A stretch of 64,000 nt of DNA from Neorhizobium sp. UBA3556 (GCA_002376235.1 DFNX01000016.1:124001-188000), one strand, 5' to 3'. Counted from the first letter of the stretch, positions 17,822 through 27,363 are shown. A program made the numbers and translations. The notes: a model not told the origin generated them from the sequence alone.

Positions 17822-17848
17822 AAGCGGCCCGTTCGTGGCCGCTTTTTC
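17822..17848 (+). terminator. Intrinsic terminator after the aminotransferase
   Basis: A stem of aagcggcc / ggccgctt with a 7-base loop is followed by TTTTT, in the 71-base gap before hom. Confidence 0.7.
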
Positions 17849-17866
17849 AAACATCGGGAATGCGAA

Positions 17867-19186
17867 ATGGCAGACGCCCTCAAAGTCGGCATCGCGGGTC
17901 TTGGAACCGTGGGTGCCTCACTGGTCAAGATCATCCAGACACGCGCCAATGAACTGGCCGTTACCTGCGGACGAGCGATCGAGATTACTGCCATTACCGC
18001 CCGTGACCGTAACCGTGACCGTGGCTTCGACATGTCCGGCATGGCGTGGTTCGAAACACCGGAAAAGCTTGCGGCCGAAGCCGATATCGATGTCTTCGTA
18101 GAGCTGATGGGTGGCGCCACAGGCTCCGCTGCCGACTCCGTCAAAATTGCGCTGGAGCGCGGCCTGCATGTGGTCACCGCCAACAAGGCGCTTCTGGCCG
18201 CCTCGGGCGTCGAACTCGCGACGATCGCGGAAGAAAAGGGCGCTCTCCTGAACTTCGAAGCTGCCGTTGCCGGGGGCATCCCGGTCATCAAGGCGCTGCG
18301 CGAAAGCCTGACGGGCAACACCGTCTCGCGCGTCTATGGCATCATGAACGGCACCTGCAACTACATCCTCACCAAGATGGAGAAGGAAGGCCTGTCCTTC
18401 GCGGAATGCCTCAAGGAAGCCCAGCGTCTCGGTTATGCCGAGGCCGATCCGGCTTTCGATATCGAGGGCAACGACACTGCCCACAAACTGGCGATCCTGA
18501 CAACGCTTGCTTTCGGCACGAAGATCGCGGCCGACGAGATTTATCTCGAGGGTATCACCAACATCTCGATCGACGACATCCTGGCCGCAGCCGATCTCGG
18601 TTACCGCATCAAGCTGCTCGGCGTTGCCCAGCGCACCGAAACCGGCATCGAACAGCGCGTTCACCCGACCATGGTGCCGCATGACAGCGTGATTGCGCAG
18701 GTCGACGGCGTAACCAATGCGGTGGCGATTGAATCCGACATTCTCGGTGAACTTCTGATGGTCGGCCCCGGCGCCGGCGGCAATGCGACGGCTTCCGCCG
18801 TGCTCGGCGATATCGCCGACATTGCCAAGAGCCAGCCGGGTGCACAGCGCGTGCCGGTTCTCGGCACTCCGGCAACAGCACTCGCTCCTTATCAGAAGGC
18901 CCGGATGCGCAGCCATGAAGGCGGCTACTTCATACGACTGACGGTTGCCGACCGCACCGGCGTCTTCGCCAGTGTCGCTGCACGGATGGCGGAGAACAAC
19001 ATCTCGCTGGAATCGATCGTCCAGCGGCCGAAGCCTGCCCAGACGGATAGTTCCAAGACGATCATTCTCGTCACCCACGCAACGACGGAAGCGTCGATCC
19101 GCAAGGCGGTGGAGGGGATCAAGCAGGAGACCTATCTGGTCGGCGAGCCGCAGGTGATCCGCATCGAGCGACCGCGGGCGTCTTAA
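17867..19186 (+). CDS. hom: Homoserine dehydrogenase
   Basis: Reduces aspartate semialdehyde to homoserine, the branch point to Met and Thr. The NAD(P) motif GIAGLGTVGASL (residues 8–19), the substrate-domain motif GIMNGTCNYILTKM and a C-terminal ACT domain (about 350–430, RLTVADRTGVFASVAARMAENN) that usually gives threonine feedback are all visible. 439 residues is normal. It lies downstream of an aminotransferase, but the terminator between them argues for separate transcription. Confidence 0.93.
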   Translation: MADALKVGIAGLGTVGASLVKIIQTRANELAVTCGRAIEITAITARDRNRDRGFDMSGMAWFETPEKLAAEADIDVFVELMGGATGSAADSVKIALERGLHVVTANKALLAASGVELATIAEEKGALLNFEAAVAGGIPVIKALRESLTGNTVSRVYGIMNGTCNYILTKMEKEGLSFAECLKEAQRLGYAEADPAFDIEGNDTAHKLAILTTLAFGTKIAADEIYLEGITNISIDDILAAADLGYRIKLLGVAQRTETGIEQRVHPTMVPHDSVIAQVDGVTNAVAIESDILGELLMVGPGAGGNATASAVLGDIADIAKSQPGAQRVPVLGTPATALAPYQKARMRSHEGGYFIRLTVADRTGVFASVAARMAENNISLESIVQRPKPAQTDSSKTIILVTHATTEASIRKAVEGIKQETYLVGEPQVIRIERPRAS

Positions 19187-19309
19187 GCTCCCGCCTTATT
19201 TCAGCACTGCGTGAAAAATGATCTCGGATGACAGTTTGATGACTGGTCCCCGGGAGCAAACCGCTTTACACTCGTCTCATTCACCATCGCAGGAGGAGGC
19301 GTTTGCGTG

Positions 19310-19534
19310 ATGTCTATTGATCTGAGTGAGAAGATTTATAGCCAGCCAAAGTTGCGGCATGGTAGGCATGAGAGTGTCCCATATCTGAAGCTTGTCTATT
19401 CGTTCAACGACGAATTGGTTGGTGAGGACGACGGAGAACCCGAAAGCGCAGGTTCTTTTGTTGTTGCCATCCTCGCCGTCGCAGCGGCGTCGATGTTTGC
19501 GGCGGTATGGTTGTTGATCCACAGCTGGCTCTGA
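19310..19534 (+). CDS. Small C-tail membrane protein, unknown
   Basis: A 74-residue protein with a hydrophilic N-terminal half and one hydrophobic segment near the C terminus (FVVAILAVAAASMFAAVWLL). An excellent Shine–Dalgarno sequence, aggaggagg, ends 9–10 bases before the ATG; a GTG at 19307 is an equally spaced alternative. I do not recognise the family. The predicted topology is N-in or N-out single span; no cysteines. Confidence 0.6.
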   Translation: MSIDLSEKIYSQPKLRHGRHESVPYLKLVYSFNDELVGEDDGEPESAGSFVVAILAVAAASMFAAVWLLIHSWL

Positions 19535-19590
19535 CATCTTTCCGCTTGAAAGCATTTCCGCTTCGGCACGTCGTCGGTTATGGATAGCCG

Positions 19591-21420
19591 ATGACGAAGA
19601 CATTTACCTCGCTGACGCCCCCGGAACCCGCAGATCCCGTTCAGCGGGCATTCCTTGGTGTGGAGCGCTCAGCGTCCGGCCAGCGCTGGATGTCACGTCT
19701 CGATCAGGCGGCGCAGAACCGTGCGCTGGCAATCGCCCAGATTCATGGAATTCCCGAGATCATTGCCCGTGTTCTGGCCGGTCGCGGTGTATCGCTGGAT
19801 GACGCGCCCGCATTTCTCGATCCGACCATTCGTTCGCTGATGCCAGATCCGTTGACGCTGACGGATTGCGACAAGGCAGCCTCACGTATCCTCAAGGCGA
19901 TCCAAGGGCGCGAACGCGTTGCCATCTTCGGCGACTATGATGTCGATGGCGCATCGTCTTCGGCGCTTCTCTATCGTTTCCTGAAGCATTTCGACATTGA
20001 TGCCGAAATCTACATTCCTGACCGCATATTCGAAGGCTACGGCCCGAATGTCACGGCCATGGAGCAGTTGATCGAGCGCGGTGCGAGCCTGATCGTCACC
20101 GTCGATTGCGGTTCTACCAGCCACGAATCGCTGGCGGCCGCGGCGGCCAAGGGATGCGATGTGGTCGTGATCGACCACCATCAGGTGGGAACCGAACTTC
20201 CGAAGGCGGTCGCTCTCGTCAACCCGAACCGCGAGGATGATTTGTCAGGGCAGGGGCATCTCTGCGCCGCCGGTGTGGTCTTCCTCGTGCTTGTCGCCAC
20301 TGCGCGCCTGTTGCGTGAGGCCGGTGACCGGCGTGCGGCAGATCTCGATCTTTTGTCCTGGATCGATATCGTCGCGCTTGCCACCGTCTGCGATGTCGTG
20401 CCGCTCAAGGGGCTGAACCGGGCCTATGTGGTCAAGGGCCTGATCGCCGCCCGCCACATGACCAATCTCGGCCTTGCTGCACTCTTTAAAAAAGCGGGCC
20501 TTTCCGGTCCCGTTACACCCTATCATTTCGGCTTTCTCATCGGTCCACGCATCAATGCCGGCGGACGCATAAGCGACGCAGCACTCGGCAGCCGCCTGTT
20601 GACGCTCGAAGACAGCGTGCAGGCCGAGGAAATAGCTGCCCGCCTCGATGAGCTCAATCGCGAGCGGCAGGCGATGGAAGCAGCGATGCTTGCGCAAGCG
20701 GAAGCCGAAGTGCTGGCCGAATACGGAGACGGCGAGGGCGCCAATGTTCTCGTCACCGCGCATGACGGCTGGCATCCAGGCATAGTTGGATTGCTGGCAG
20801 CTCGGTTGAAGGAAAAGTTCAAGCGTCCGGCTTTTGCCATCGCCTTCGATCCATCCGGAAAAGGCACCGGCTCCGGCCGCTCCATCAACGGCTTCGACAT
20901 GGGCCATATGGTGCGCGCGGCCGTAGAGAGCGGACTGCTGGTCAAGGGCGGAGGCCACGCGATGGCTGCCGGCCTGACGGTCGAGCGAGCCAAGCTCGGG
21001 GCGCTCCGAACGTTCTTCGAGGAAAGTGCGGCTTCTCGCGTGCCGTCTCTCGTATCTAGCCATTCATTGAAGATTGATGGTGCCCTGTCGGCATCCGGCG
21101 CAACACTCGATCTCTTCGATCAGTTGGAAAAGGCAGGCCCCTACGGTTCTGGCCATCCGCAGCCGATCTTCGCCATCCCAGCCCATCGCCTGAAAGATGC
21201 CCGTCCGGTGGGAACCGCTCATATCAAGATCACGCTGGAAGCTATGGACGGCTCTCGCCTTGACGGCATCGCCTTCCGTGCCGCGGAAACGCCGCTCGGC
21301 GACCTTTTGATGAAGTCGCGCGGCCTGCAGATACACGCTGCCGGAAGCCTCAGCGCCGATTATTGGCAGGGTAGCCGGAAGATCCAGTTGCGCCTGCTGG
21401 ACGCTGTTCTGGCCAAGTGA
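19591..21420 (+). CDS. recJ: Single-stranded-DNA 5'–3' exonuclease RecJ
   Basis: A DHH-superfamily nuclease acting in recombination and mismatch repair. The phosphoesterase motifs are FGDYDVDGASSSALL (about residues 111–125), VTVDCGSTSHE, VIDHHQVG (the DHH box) and, in the DHHA1 domain, GGGHAMAAGL near residue 452. The C-terminal part is the RecJ OB fold. At 609 residues it is full length. The annotated ATG fits the family start. In other genomes it often neighbours hom, as it does here. Confidence 0.94.
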   Translation: MTKTFTSLTPPEPADPVQRAFLGVERSASGQRWMSRLDQAAQNRALAIAQIHGIPEIIARVLAGRGVSLDDAPAFLDPTIRSLMPDPLTLTDCDKAASRILKAIQGRERVAIFGDYDVDGASSSALLYRFLKHFDIDAEIYIPDRIFEGYGPNVTAMEQLIERGASLIVTVDCGSTSHESLAAAAAKGCDVVVIDHHQVGTELPKAVALVNPNREDDLSGQGHLCAAGVVFLVLVATARLLREAGDRRAADLDLLSWIDIVALATVCDVVPLKGLNRAYVVKGLIAARHMTNLGLAALFKKAGLSGPVTPYHFGFLIGPRINAGGRISDAALGSRLLTLEDSVQAEEIAARLDELNRERQAMEAAMLAQAEAEVLAEYGDGEGANVLVTAHDGWHPGIVGLLAARLKEKFKRPAFAIAFDPSGKGTGSGRSINGFDMGHMVRAAVESGLLVKGGGHAMAAGLTVERAKLGALRTFFEESAASRVPSLVSSHSLKIDGALSASGATLDLFDQLEKAGPYGSGHPQPIFAIPAHRLKDARPVGTAHIKITLEAMDGSRLDGIAFRAAETPLGDLLMKSRGLQIHAAGSLSADYWQGSRKIQLRLLDAVLAK

Positions 21421-21445
21421 TGTGCGGTTTTTAGGGAAGAAGGGG

Positions 21446-21520
21446 TGGCACGCCCTAGGGGAGTCGAACCCCTCTTTTCAGAATGAAAATCTGACGTCCT
21501 AACCGATAGACGAAGGGCGC
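21446..21520 (-). tRNA. tRNA-Glu (anticodon TTC), copy 1
   Basis: Minus-strand cloverleaf: acceptor gcgccct/agggcgt with a G1:U72 wobble, D arm GTC/GAC, anticodon loop with TTC, T arm AGGGG-loop-CCCCT. Discriminator is G and CCA is encoded. It is identical to the two copies downstream. Confidence 0.95.
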
Positions 21521-21661
21521 GTGCTGTGAGCGCTCTCATAGGGGGGAAGGTCGAAGACAGCAAGCAAAAAATGCGTGCCTCAGCAATCTTATCTGTGAAA
21601 AATATCAAGCATACGCCAAGCAGAATTGGTTTTTTCGAACAATGACTTGGAAGAAGGGGAG

Positions 21662-21736
21662 TGGCACGCCCTAGGGGAGTCGAACCCCTCTTTTCAGAAT
21701 GAAAATCTGACGTCCTAACCGATAGACGAAGGGCGC
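21662..21736 (-). tRNA. tRNA-Glu (anticodon TTC), copy 2
   Basis: Identical in sequence to the copy at 21446–21520. The upstream flank cgaacaatgacttg is shared with copy 3, showing that the array arose by tandem duplication including some flanking DNA. Confidence 0.95.
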
Positions 21737-21876
21737 GTGCTGTGGCGCCCTTATAGGGGTGTCATTCGAAGACCGCAAGCGCAAAAATGCACTTTTCAAA
21801 GGCCAAATTAAGAAAAATTCCAAACAGGCGAAAAGGCCGATTGGATAATTCGAACAATGACTTGAGAGAAGGTGAG

Positions 21877-21951
21877 TGGCACGCCCTAGGGGAGTCGAAC
21901 CCCTCTTTTCAGAATGAAAATCTGACGTCCTAACCGATAGACGAAGGGCGC
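21877..21951 (-). tRNA. tRNA-Glu (anticodon TTC), copy 3
   Basis: Third identical copy, 215 bases from copy 2. As the array is on the minus strand, this copy is the promoter-proximal one if all three share a transcript. Confidence 0.95.
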
Positions 21952-22071
21952 GTGCAGTGAGCGCCCTTATAGAGAGGGGATTTATTTCCCGCAAGCTGCA
22001 AAACGAAGTTTTTTTGCAAAAAAATGACAAACTTGCCAAGCTTGTGGACAACAAATGAAAGCTGATTGGAA

Positions 22072-22731
22072 TCAGCAGCTTATCATGTTGCCATTGGCGT
22101 CGTTTCCGCAGGCGACGGGTGTGCCGGTGCTGAAAACGCTACGCGTCATGGCGTTGACGCCGCCTGCCGGTTGAGGGGCGCGCGCGGCGTAGGCGGGTTC
22201 GAGCGCAGGCGAGGGAGCTGTTGCAGCCATTTGGGTGGCAGGTGTCTGGACGTGTCCGGAAAAGATGCTTGTATTGCCGGCGCGAACCCCGGTCGGTTCC
22301 GTCACCGCGCCCGCGATTGAAGCCTGCATGGGCGAATATGTCTGTGTCAGCGCATTGTGGGTTGGTGTGCCGGCGGCGATCGTCCGCATGCCGGTAGCCG
22401 TCATTCCCCTCGGCGCAATCTTGCGGCCATGTGCGGTTGCCACCATCGGATCGATATAGGCGCTTTGAGCGCCCGATGTCATTGTTCCACCCCGGGCCAG
22501 CATGTCGACTGCCGCCTCGGCGGTCTCTGCCTCACCTGCGCCATCCACCTCGGCCACCTTTTTTGTCGTGGCGCAACTGCCAAGCAACGTGATCAAAAGT
22601 CCGGCCAGCGCGACCTGGCGGATCACTGTGCCCGCGGCCAAACGGGTAAAACGGATGGAGGATGTGGTCGTCAACGCTCTGGCCTTTCCGGCTGATGAGA
22701 AGGGTGGAAGCCGCGAATCGCGTAACCCCAA
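22072..22731 (-). CDS. Putative lipoprotein, unknown function
   Basis: A long frame with a lipobox: VIRQVALAGLLITLLGSC, then a low-complexity Ala/Thr/Gly/Met-rich mature region ending CGNDANGNMISC. The signal peptide should start near the GTG (Val36 of the longest frame, about position 22626), so the first 35 residues from the TTG at 22731 are doubtful; neither start has a clear ribosome binding site. The two C-terminal cysteines could pair in the periplasm. I do not recognise a family. Confidence 0.55.
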   Translation of the reverse strand: MGLRDSRLPPFSSAGKARALTTTSSIRFTRLAAGTVIRQVALAGLLITLLGSCATTKKVAEVDGAGEAETAEAAVDMLARGGTMTSGAQSAYIDPMVATAHGRKIAPRGMTATGMRTIAAGTPTHNALTQTYSPMQASIAGAVTEPTGVRAGNTSIFSGHVQTPATQMAATAPSPALEPAYAARAPQPAGGVNAMTRSVFSTGTPVACGNDANGNMISC

Positions 22732-22801
22732 TCATCACCACAAAGCTTGCGCGGACCCGGAGCGGCAAAGGCGACACAAGCTGCGCCGCCTTTGCAGAAT
22801 A

Positions 22802-23242
22802 TTACCAGCTGCCGATATTCGGCATCGAAGCCCAGGGCTCTGCGACCGGTAGATTGCCGCCCTTCTGGAGGATTTCGAAGGAAATGCCGTCAGGAGAACG
22901 GACAAAGGCCATGCGGCCTTCGCGCGGCGGCCGGTTGATCGTCACGCCGTTCTTCTGCAGATGCTCGCAATAGTCATAGATATTATCGACCTCGTAGGCG
23001 AGATGGCCGAAATTGCGCCCGCCCGTATAGTCTTCCGTGTCCCAGTTGTAGGTCAGCTCCAGGCAGGGCGCCTGGGTCGCCGTCGCCTGGTCGATATCGT
23101 CGCTTGCCGCGAGGAAAACCAGGGTGAAACGGCCCTTTTCGTTTTCGATGCGGCGGACCTCTTTCAGGCCCAGAAGAGTTGTATAGAAATGAAGGGAGGC
23201 ATCCAGGTCTTTGACCCGGACCATTGTGTGGAGATAACGCAT
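22802..23242 (-). CDS. gloA: Lactoylglutathione lyase (glyoxalase I)
   Basis: Converts the methylglyoxal–glutathione hemithioacetal to S-lactoylglutathione. It has the two-module VOC fold in 146 residues. Metal ligands are in MRYLHTMVRV (His5), CLELTYNW (Glu), NFGHLAYEV (His) and SPDGISFEIL (Glu). Ni2+ is the likely metal for this bacterial subgroup. The start is ATG at 23242, with the conserved glyoxalase N terminus. Upstream lies an unrelated cold-shock gene, divergent. Confidence 0.92.
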   Translation of the reverse strand: MRYLHTMVRVKDLDASLHFYTTLLGLKEVRRIENEKGRFTLVFLAASDDIDQATATQAPCLELTYNWDTEDYTGGRNFGHLAYEVDNIYDYCEHLQKNGVTINRPPREGRMAFVRSPDGISFEILQKGGNLPVAEPWASMPNIGSW

Positions 23243-23438
23243 TTGGATCCCTCGATTTTAGCGGTTTTGCCACTTATCGATATGGAACAGGCGTCAGCCT
23301 GGAGCAAGCCACCGCCAATAGAAAGGACGTGAATAAGAAGAACACGAGACTTGCGCTGGACGGTTGGCGCAATGTTAATCTATCCTCTAAGAATCAGTTA
23401 ACCGTCGTGTGTGGCGCGTAACCGAGGGGCCGACAGGT

Positions 23439-24017
23439 ATGGCAGACAGAATGTCATCTAAGGGCATTGCCAGTTTCGAAGAACTTGCGGGTGAACCGGT
23501 CGATCTGATCGAGATCACCGGCGTCGTGAAATGGTTCGATGTCGCCAAGGGATTCGGCTTTATCGTGCCGGATAACGGCATGCAGGATGTGCTCTTGCAC
23601 GTGACCTGCCTGCGCCGCGATGGATACCAGACCATTCTCGAAGGTACGCGCATCGTTGCGATGATCCAGCGGCGTGACCGCGGTTATCAGGTCTTCCGTA
23701 TTCTTTCCATGGATCAATCTACGGCGGTTCACCCGTCTCAGATGCCGCCAGTCCGCACCCATGTTCAGGTCACGCCGACGAGCGGTCTGGAACGTGCATT
23801 GGTCAAGTGGTTCAACCGCACCAAGGGTTTTGGCTTCCTGACGCGCGGCGAGGGGACCGAGGATATTTTCGTTCACATGGAAACGCTGCGCCGCTTCGGT
23901 TTGACCGAACTGAGGCCGGGGCAGGTTGTTCTCGTGCGCTTCGGGCCCGGTGAAAAGGGCCTGATGGCAGCGGAAATTCATCCGGATAATGTCGCGCCTG
24001 CGAGCCGGTCGCACTGA
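23439..24017 (+). CDS. Double cold-shock-domain protein
   Basis: Two CspA-like OB folds in tandem. The first (about residues 26–95) has VVKWFDVAKGFGFIVPD with RNP1-like KGFGFI and RNP2-like DVLLHV. The second (about 120–185) has LVKWFNRTKGFGFLTRG and DIFVHM. Such two-domain proteins are common in alphaproteobacteria and bind single-stranded RNA or DNA. The ATG at 23439 is chosen over the frame's earlier codon since gaggggccgacagg precedes it. The TGA overlaps the next ATG by one base (TGATG), implying coupled translation. Confidence 0.88.
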   Translation: MADRMSSKGIASFEELAGEPVDLIEITGVVKWFDVAKGFGFIVPDNGMQDVLLHVTCLRRDGYQTILEGTRIVAMIQRRDRGYQVFRILSMDQSTAVHPSQMPPVRTHVQVTPTSGLERALVKWFNRTKGFGFLTRGEGTEDIFVHMETLRRFGLTELRPGQVVLVRFGPGEKGLMAAEIHPDNVAPASRSH

Positions 24018-24538
24018 TGTTGTCGCGGGCAAGCTCAAACTTCGGTAATGTCGTGAAAGGCGCCTTGATGGCGCTTTTCTTCGTTTTTACCGCAACTACG
24101 ACTTCCGCGCAGGGCCCCCTGCGGGTTCAGGCCCAGCAGGACGTTGTCTTCCCGAAATCCGAACTGACGATCCGTACGGCGGGCGGAAAAATCTATCCGT
24201 TCACGATCGAACTCGCGATCGACGATGCACAACGCGAACATGGCCTGATGTTCCGCAAGCAGATGGATCCAGACCACGGCATGCTGTTCGATTTCGGAGC
24301 AGAGCGCCAGGTGTCAATGTGGATGGAAAATACCGTTCTCGCGCTCGATATGGTCTTCATCCGCACCGATGGAACGATTTCGCACATCCGCGAAAACGCC
24401 GTCCCGTTTTCCCGCGACATCATCGATTCGCGCGGCCCGGTGAAATACGTGCTGGAACTCAATGCCGGCCGCACCAAAGCGCTGGGAATCAAGGTCGGCG
24501 ACAAGGTCCTCGGCAAGCCGCTGCATAACGGCGGCTAA
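24017..24538 (+). CDS. Exported DUF192 protein
   Basis: A 173-residue protein with an N-terminal signal peptide (hydrophobic GALMALFFVFTATTTSA, cleavage likely after TSA). A DUF192 domain follows, marked by LAIDDAQREHGLMFRKQM, GMLFDFG and SMWMENTVLALDMVFI. DUF192 proteins are small and often adjoin cold-shock genes in this order; function unknown. Translation is coupled to the upstream cold-shock gene. Confidence 0.85.
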   Translation: MLSRASSNFGNVVKGALMALFFVFTATTTSAQGPLRVQAQQDVVFPKSELTIRTAGGKIYPFTIELAIDDAQREHGLMFRKQMDPDHGMLFDFGAERQVSMWMENTVLALDMVFIRTDGTISHIRENAVPFSRDIIDSRGPVKYVLELNAGRTKALGIKVGDKVLGKPLHNGG

Positions 24539-24681
24539 GGACTGACGCTGTAAGAGCGTCCGAAATTCCAAATCGATCGGGGAATAGTCGCGCGCCGATA
24601 AGGCGTTACTGCCGATTCGTCATGAGACGAATGCAGATTTATGCCTAAGCGCTTAAAAAATGATAATAATTGGGAAAACAA

Positions 24682-24758
<77 letters not shown>

Positions 24759-24966
24759 TGCCAAGGTGCAGGCGAGATACACGGTTCCGACGCATGCCGC
24801 AACAGCAAAAATGGACATTCGACAAGACAGCGTATTTTAACCTGGAGATCTCAGGGGAAGGCGCCGGTTTTCGAGCCGAAATCCACAGGCCCCTGATCCC
24901 AGCCGATGAACACGCTTTTGGCCAGATGGATTTTCTGAGCGGTTTGTTGTCGGAAATGTAGGGGAG

Positions 24967-25031
24967 ACAGAATTCGCCGCACCAGTCCCGGTCCGCCGCC
25001 TCGGTCCGGTGGGTGGTGAGGCGAATTCTGT
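24967..25031. repeat. Palindromic intergenic element upstream of pdxJ
   Basis: The 12-base ends (acagaattcgcc at 24967–24978 and its exact complement at 25020–25031) enclose a GC-rich, partly self-complementary core, giving a long hairpin of about 65 bases. It is followed by the small palindrome TTAGAT-AA-ATCTAA and an AT-rich stretch. It lies in the 428-base gap between tRNA-Pro and pdxJ, where I see no gene. It looks like a dispersed palindromic unit of the rhizobial type. Confidence 0.55.
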
Positions 25032-25187
25032 TAGATAAATCTAATATAAAATTCGATCAAATCCAACCCTGCCTTGTGCCGAAATATATTCGATGAAAAA
25101 TCTTGATGGCATTCATGGCCCTTGGTTGGTGGTCTTTGGAGTGTCAGTCATCTAAGAAGGATCGTCGTTTAATCAGCGGATGCCCCC

Positions 25188-25940
25188 ATGCCTACCTTGC
25201 TTTCCGTCAATCTCAACGCCGTCGCCATGCTGCGCAATCGTCGTGATCTTCCCTGGCCGAGTGTGGAAGGTCTGGGGCGGATCGCCCTTCAGGCGGGCGC
25301 TTCGGGTCTGACGGTCCATCCCCGGCCTGACCAGCGACATATCCGCTTTGCTGACCTGCCGGTGATCCGTGCTCTGATCGATGACGAGTTTCCGCAAACG
25401 GAATTCAATATCGAGGGTTATCCGAGCGAGGATTTTCTCGCCCTTTGCGAGCGGATCGAGCCCGAACAGGTGACGCTCGTGCCGGATGATCCGTCGCAGG
25501 CGACGTCTGATCACGGTTTCGACTTCCGCCGTAACGGCGAGATGCTGAAACCGATCGTCGCGCGGCTGAAGAAGGGAGGCATGCGCGTCTCGTTGTTTGC
25601 CGATGGCGACGGCGACCTTGAGGCCGTCGAACTGGCAAAGGCAACGGGTGCTGATCGTATCGAACTTTATACCGGCCCCTATGGTGGCTGCTTCGATGAA
25701 CCGGAGAAGGGCGAAGCGATCCTCGCCGATCTCGGCAAGACTGCGGATGCCGCAATCGCACTCGGCCTTGGCGTCAATGCCGGCCATGACCTGACGGTCG
25801 CCAACCTGCCTGCGCTGGTGAAACGTATCCCGAAGCTGGCGGAGGTCTCGATCGGCCACGGATTGACAGCCGACGCGCTGGAATACGGCATGGCGGAAAC
25901 CGTCCGTCGATTCCGTCGCGCCTGTGGGCAGGCCGTCTGA
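25188..25940 (+). CDS. pdxJ: Pyridoxine 5'-phosphate synthase
   Basis: Joins 1-deoxyxylulose 5-phosphate and 3-amino-1-hydroxyacetone phosphate in the last ring-closing step of DXP-dependent vitamin B6 synthesis. TIM-barrel motifs are SVNLNAVAMLRNRR (residues 6–19), LTVHPRPDQRHI (about 42–53), FNIEGYPSE (about 72) and YTGPYGGCF. 250 residues is normal. The ATG at 25188 fits the family N terminus. A long untranslated region with palindromes precedes it. Confidence 0.94.
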   Translation: MPTLLSVNLNAVAMLRNRRDLPWPSVEGLGRIALQAGASGLTVHPRPDQRHIRFADLPVIRALIDDEFPQTEFNIEGYPSEDFLALCERIEPEQVTLVPDDPSQATSDHGFDFRRNGEMLKPIVARLKKGGMRVSLFADGDGDLEAVELAKATGADRIELYTGPYGGCFDEPEKGEAILADLGKTADAAIALGLGVNAGHDLTVANLPALVKRIPKLAEVSIGHGLTADALEYGMAETVRRFRRACGQAV

Positions 25941-26097
25941 AACTCCCTCTTGTCGAACCACTCTGAATTGGATCGGTGATATGCGCCCAGCGCATTTGTT
26001 CTTGAGATTTGTCAACCTAAGTCACTGTTAGCGCGGCTCCACCCGTCGTGGTCGGGGCCTGCGTTCATTGAAGCTGCCAGAAGAAAGGGCGCTCACA

Positions 26098-27363
26098 GTG
26101 ACCAAGCATAGGATTGTCGTCGTCGGCGGTGGTTTTGGAGGTATTCAGACCGTTCATGGGCTTAAAGGCAGCTCCGCCGACATAACCCTGATCGACCGGC
26201 GCAATCACCACCTGTTCCAACCGCTTCTTTATCAAGTCGCGACGACGCTACTCGCAACCTCCGAGATCGCCTGGCCAATCCGGCGGCTTTATCGTGACCG
26301 CGAGGATGTCACCACCATTCTGGATGAGGTCGTAGGTGTCGACACAGTGGCGAGATTGGTCAAACTCCAGTCCGGCCGCGAGATACAATATGACACGCTA
26401 GTTCTCGCGACTGGCGCGCGCCACGCCTATTTCGGCCGCGATGAATGGGAAAAGCTGGCTCCCGGCCTGAAGACGCTCGAGGACGCAACCACGCTGCGCC
26501 GCCGTATCCTGCTGGCTTTCGAGCGTGCAGAACTGTCGGAAAAGACCACCGATCGCGATGCGCTGCTCACCTTCGCCATCATCGGTGCAGGACCGACTGG
26601 CGTCGAATTGGCCGGCACGATTGCCGAACTCGCCCAAAAGGTTCTCCCGCCGGAATTCCGCAGCATCGATACGACGGCCACAAAAGTATTGCTGATCGAG
26701 GCTGGCCGGCGCGTTCTTGCAGCTTTTTCCGAGGATTTGTCGGCCTACGCAACATCCGCCCTGGAAAAGCTCGGCGTCGAGGTGCGCACCGGCCAGCCGG
26801 TGACGGCAATAACCGAGGATGGCGTCACCATCGGCGAAACCTTCGTACCCTGCAGAACGGTGATCTGGGCTGCCGGCGTGCAGGCTTCCCCCGCCGCGCA
26901 ATGGATCGATGCCGAGGCCGATCGGGCAGGGCGCACGATCGTCGGCCCTGATCTCGCTGTTCCGCACGATCCCGACATCTTCGTCATAGGCGATACCGCT
27001 TCGGTGAAACAGGAGGATGGAAAGCCGGTTCCCGGTATCGCGCCGGCCGCCAAGCAGCAGGGCGCTTACGTGGCGAAGGTCATCAAGGCGCGGCTGGCGA
27101 ACAAGCCAGCCCCTGCACCCTTCAGATATTTCCACCAGGGCAGCCTTGCGACGATCGGCAAACGCGCCGCCGTCATCGATTTCGGCAGGATCAAGCTGAA
27201 GGGCGGGCTTGCCTGGTGGATATGGGGCCTTGCCCATATCTACTTCCTGATCGGCACTCGATCCCGGCTTGCGGTCGCCTGGAGCTGGTTGTGGATCTAT
27301 CTCTCGGGCCAGCACAGCGCCCGACTGATCACCCAGAAGGAGACCTTGAAGGACGAGGCGTGA
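26098..27363 (+). CDS. ndh: Type II NADH:quinone oxidoreductase
   Basis: A single-subunit, non-proton-pumping NADH dehydrogenase on the inner face of the membrane. FAD site VVVGGGFGGIQTVHGL, NADH site IIGAGPTGVELAG, and the quinone-site region KQQGAYVAKV are present. The C-terminal Trp-rich segment (GLAWWIWGLAHIYFLIG) is the membrane anchor typical of the family. I favour the GTG at 26098 with aagaaagg upstream over the TTG at 26068. About 421 residues. Confidence 0.88.
   Translation: MTKHRIVVVGGGFGGIQTVHGLKGSSADITLIDRRNHHLFQPLLYQVATTLLATSEIAWPIRRLYRDREDVTTILDEVVGVDTVARLVKLQSGREIQYDTLVLATGARHAYFGRDEWEKLAPGLKTLEDATTLRRRILLAFERAELSEKTTDRDALLTFAIIGAGPTGVELAGTIAELAQKVLPPEFRSIDTTATKVLLIEAGRRVLAAFSEDLSAYATSALEKLGVEVRTGQPVTAITEDGVTIGETFVPCRTVIWAAGVQASPAAQWIDAEADRAGRTIVGPDLAVPHDPDIFVIGDTASVKQEDGKPVPGIAPAAKQQGAYVAKVIKARLANKPAPAPFRYFHQGSLATIGKRAAVIDFGRIKLKGGLAWWIWGLAHIYFLIGTRSRLAVAWSWLWIYLSGQHSARLITQKETLKDEA

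Noticed and set aside
21446..21951. Regularly spaced repeats suggesting a CRISPR-like array
   Set aside because: The repeats are complete tRNA-Glu genes, 75 bases long and about 215 apart.
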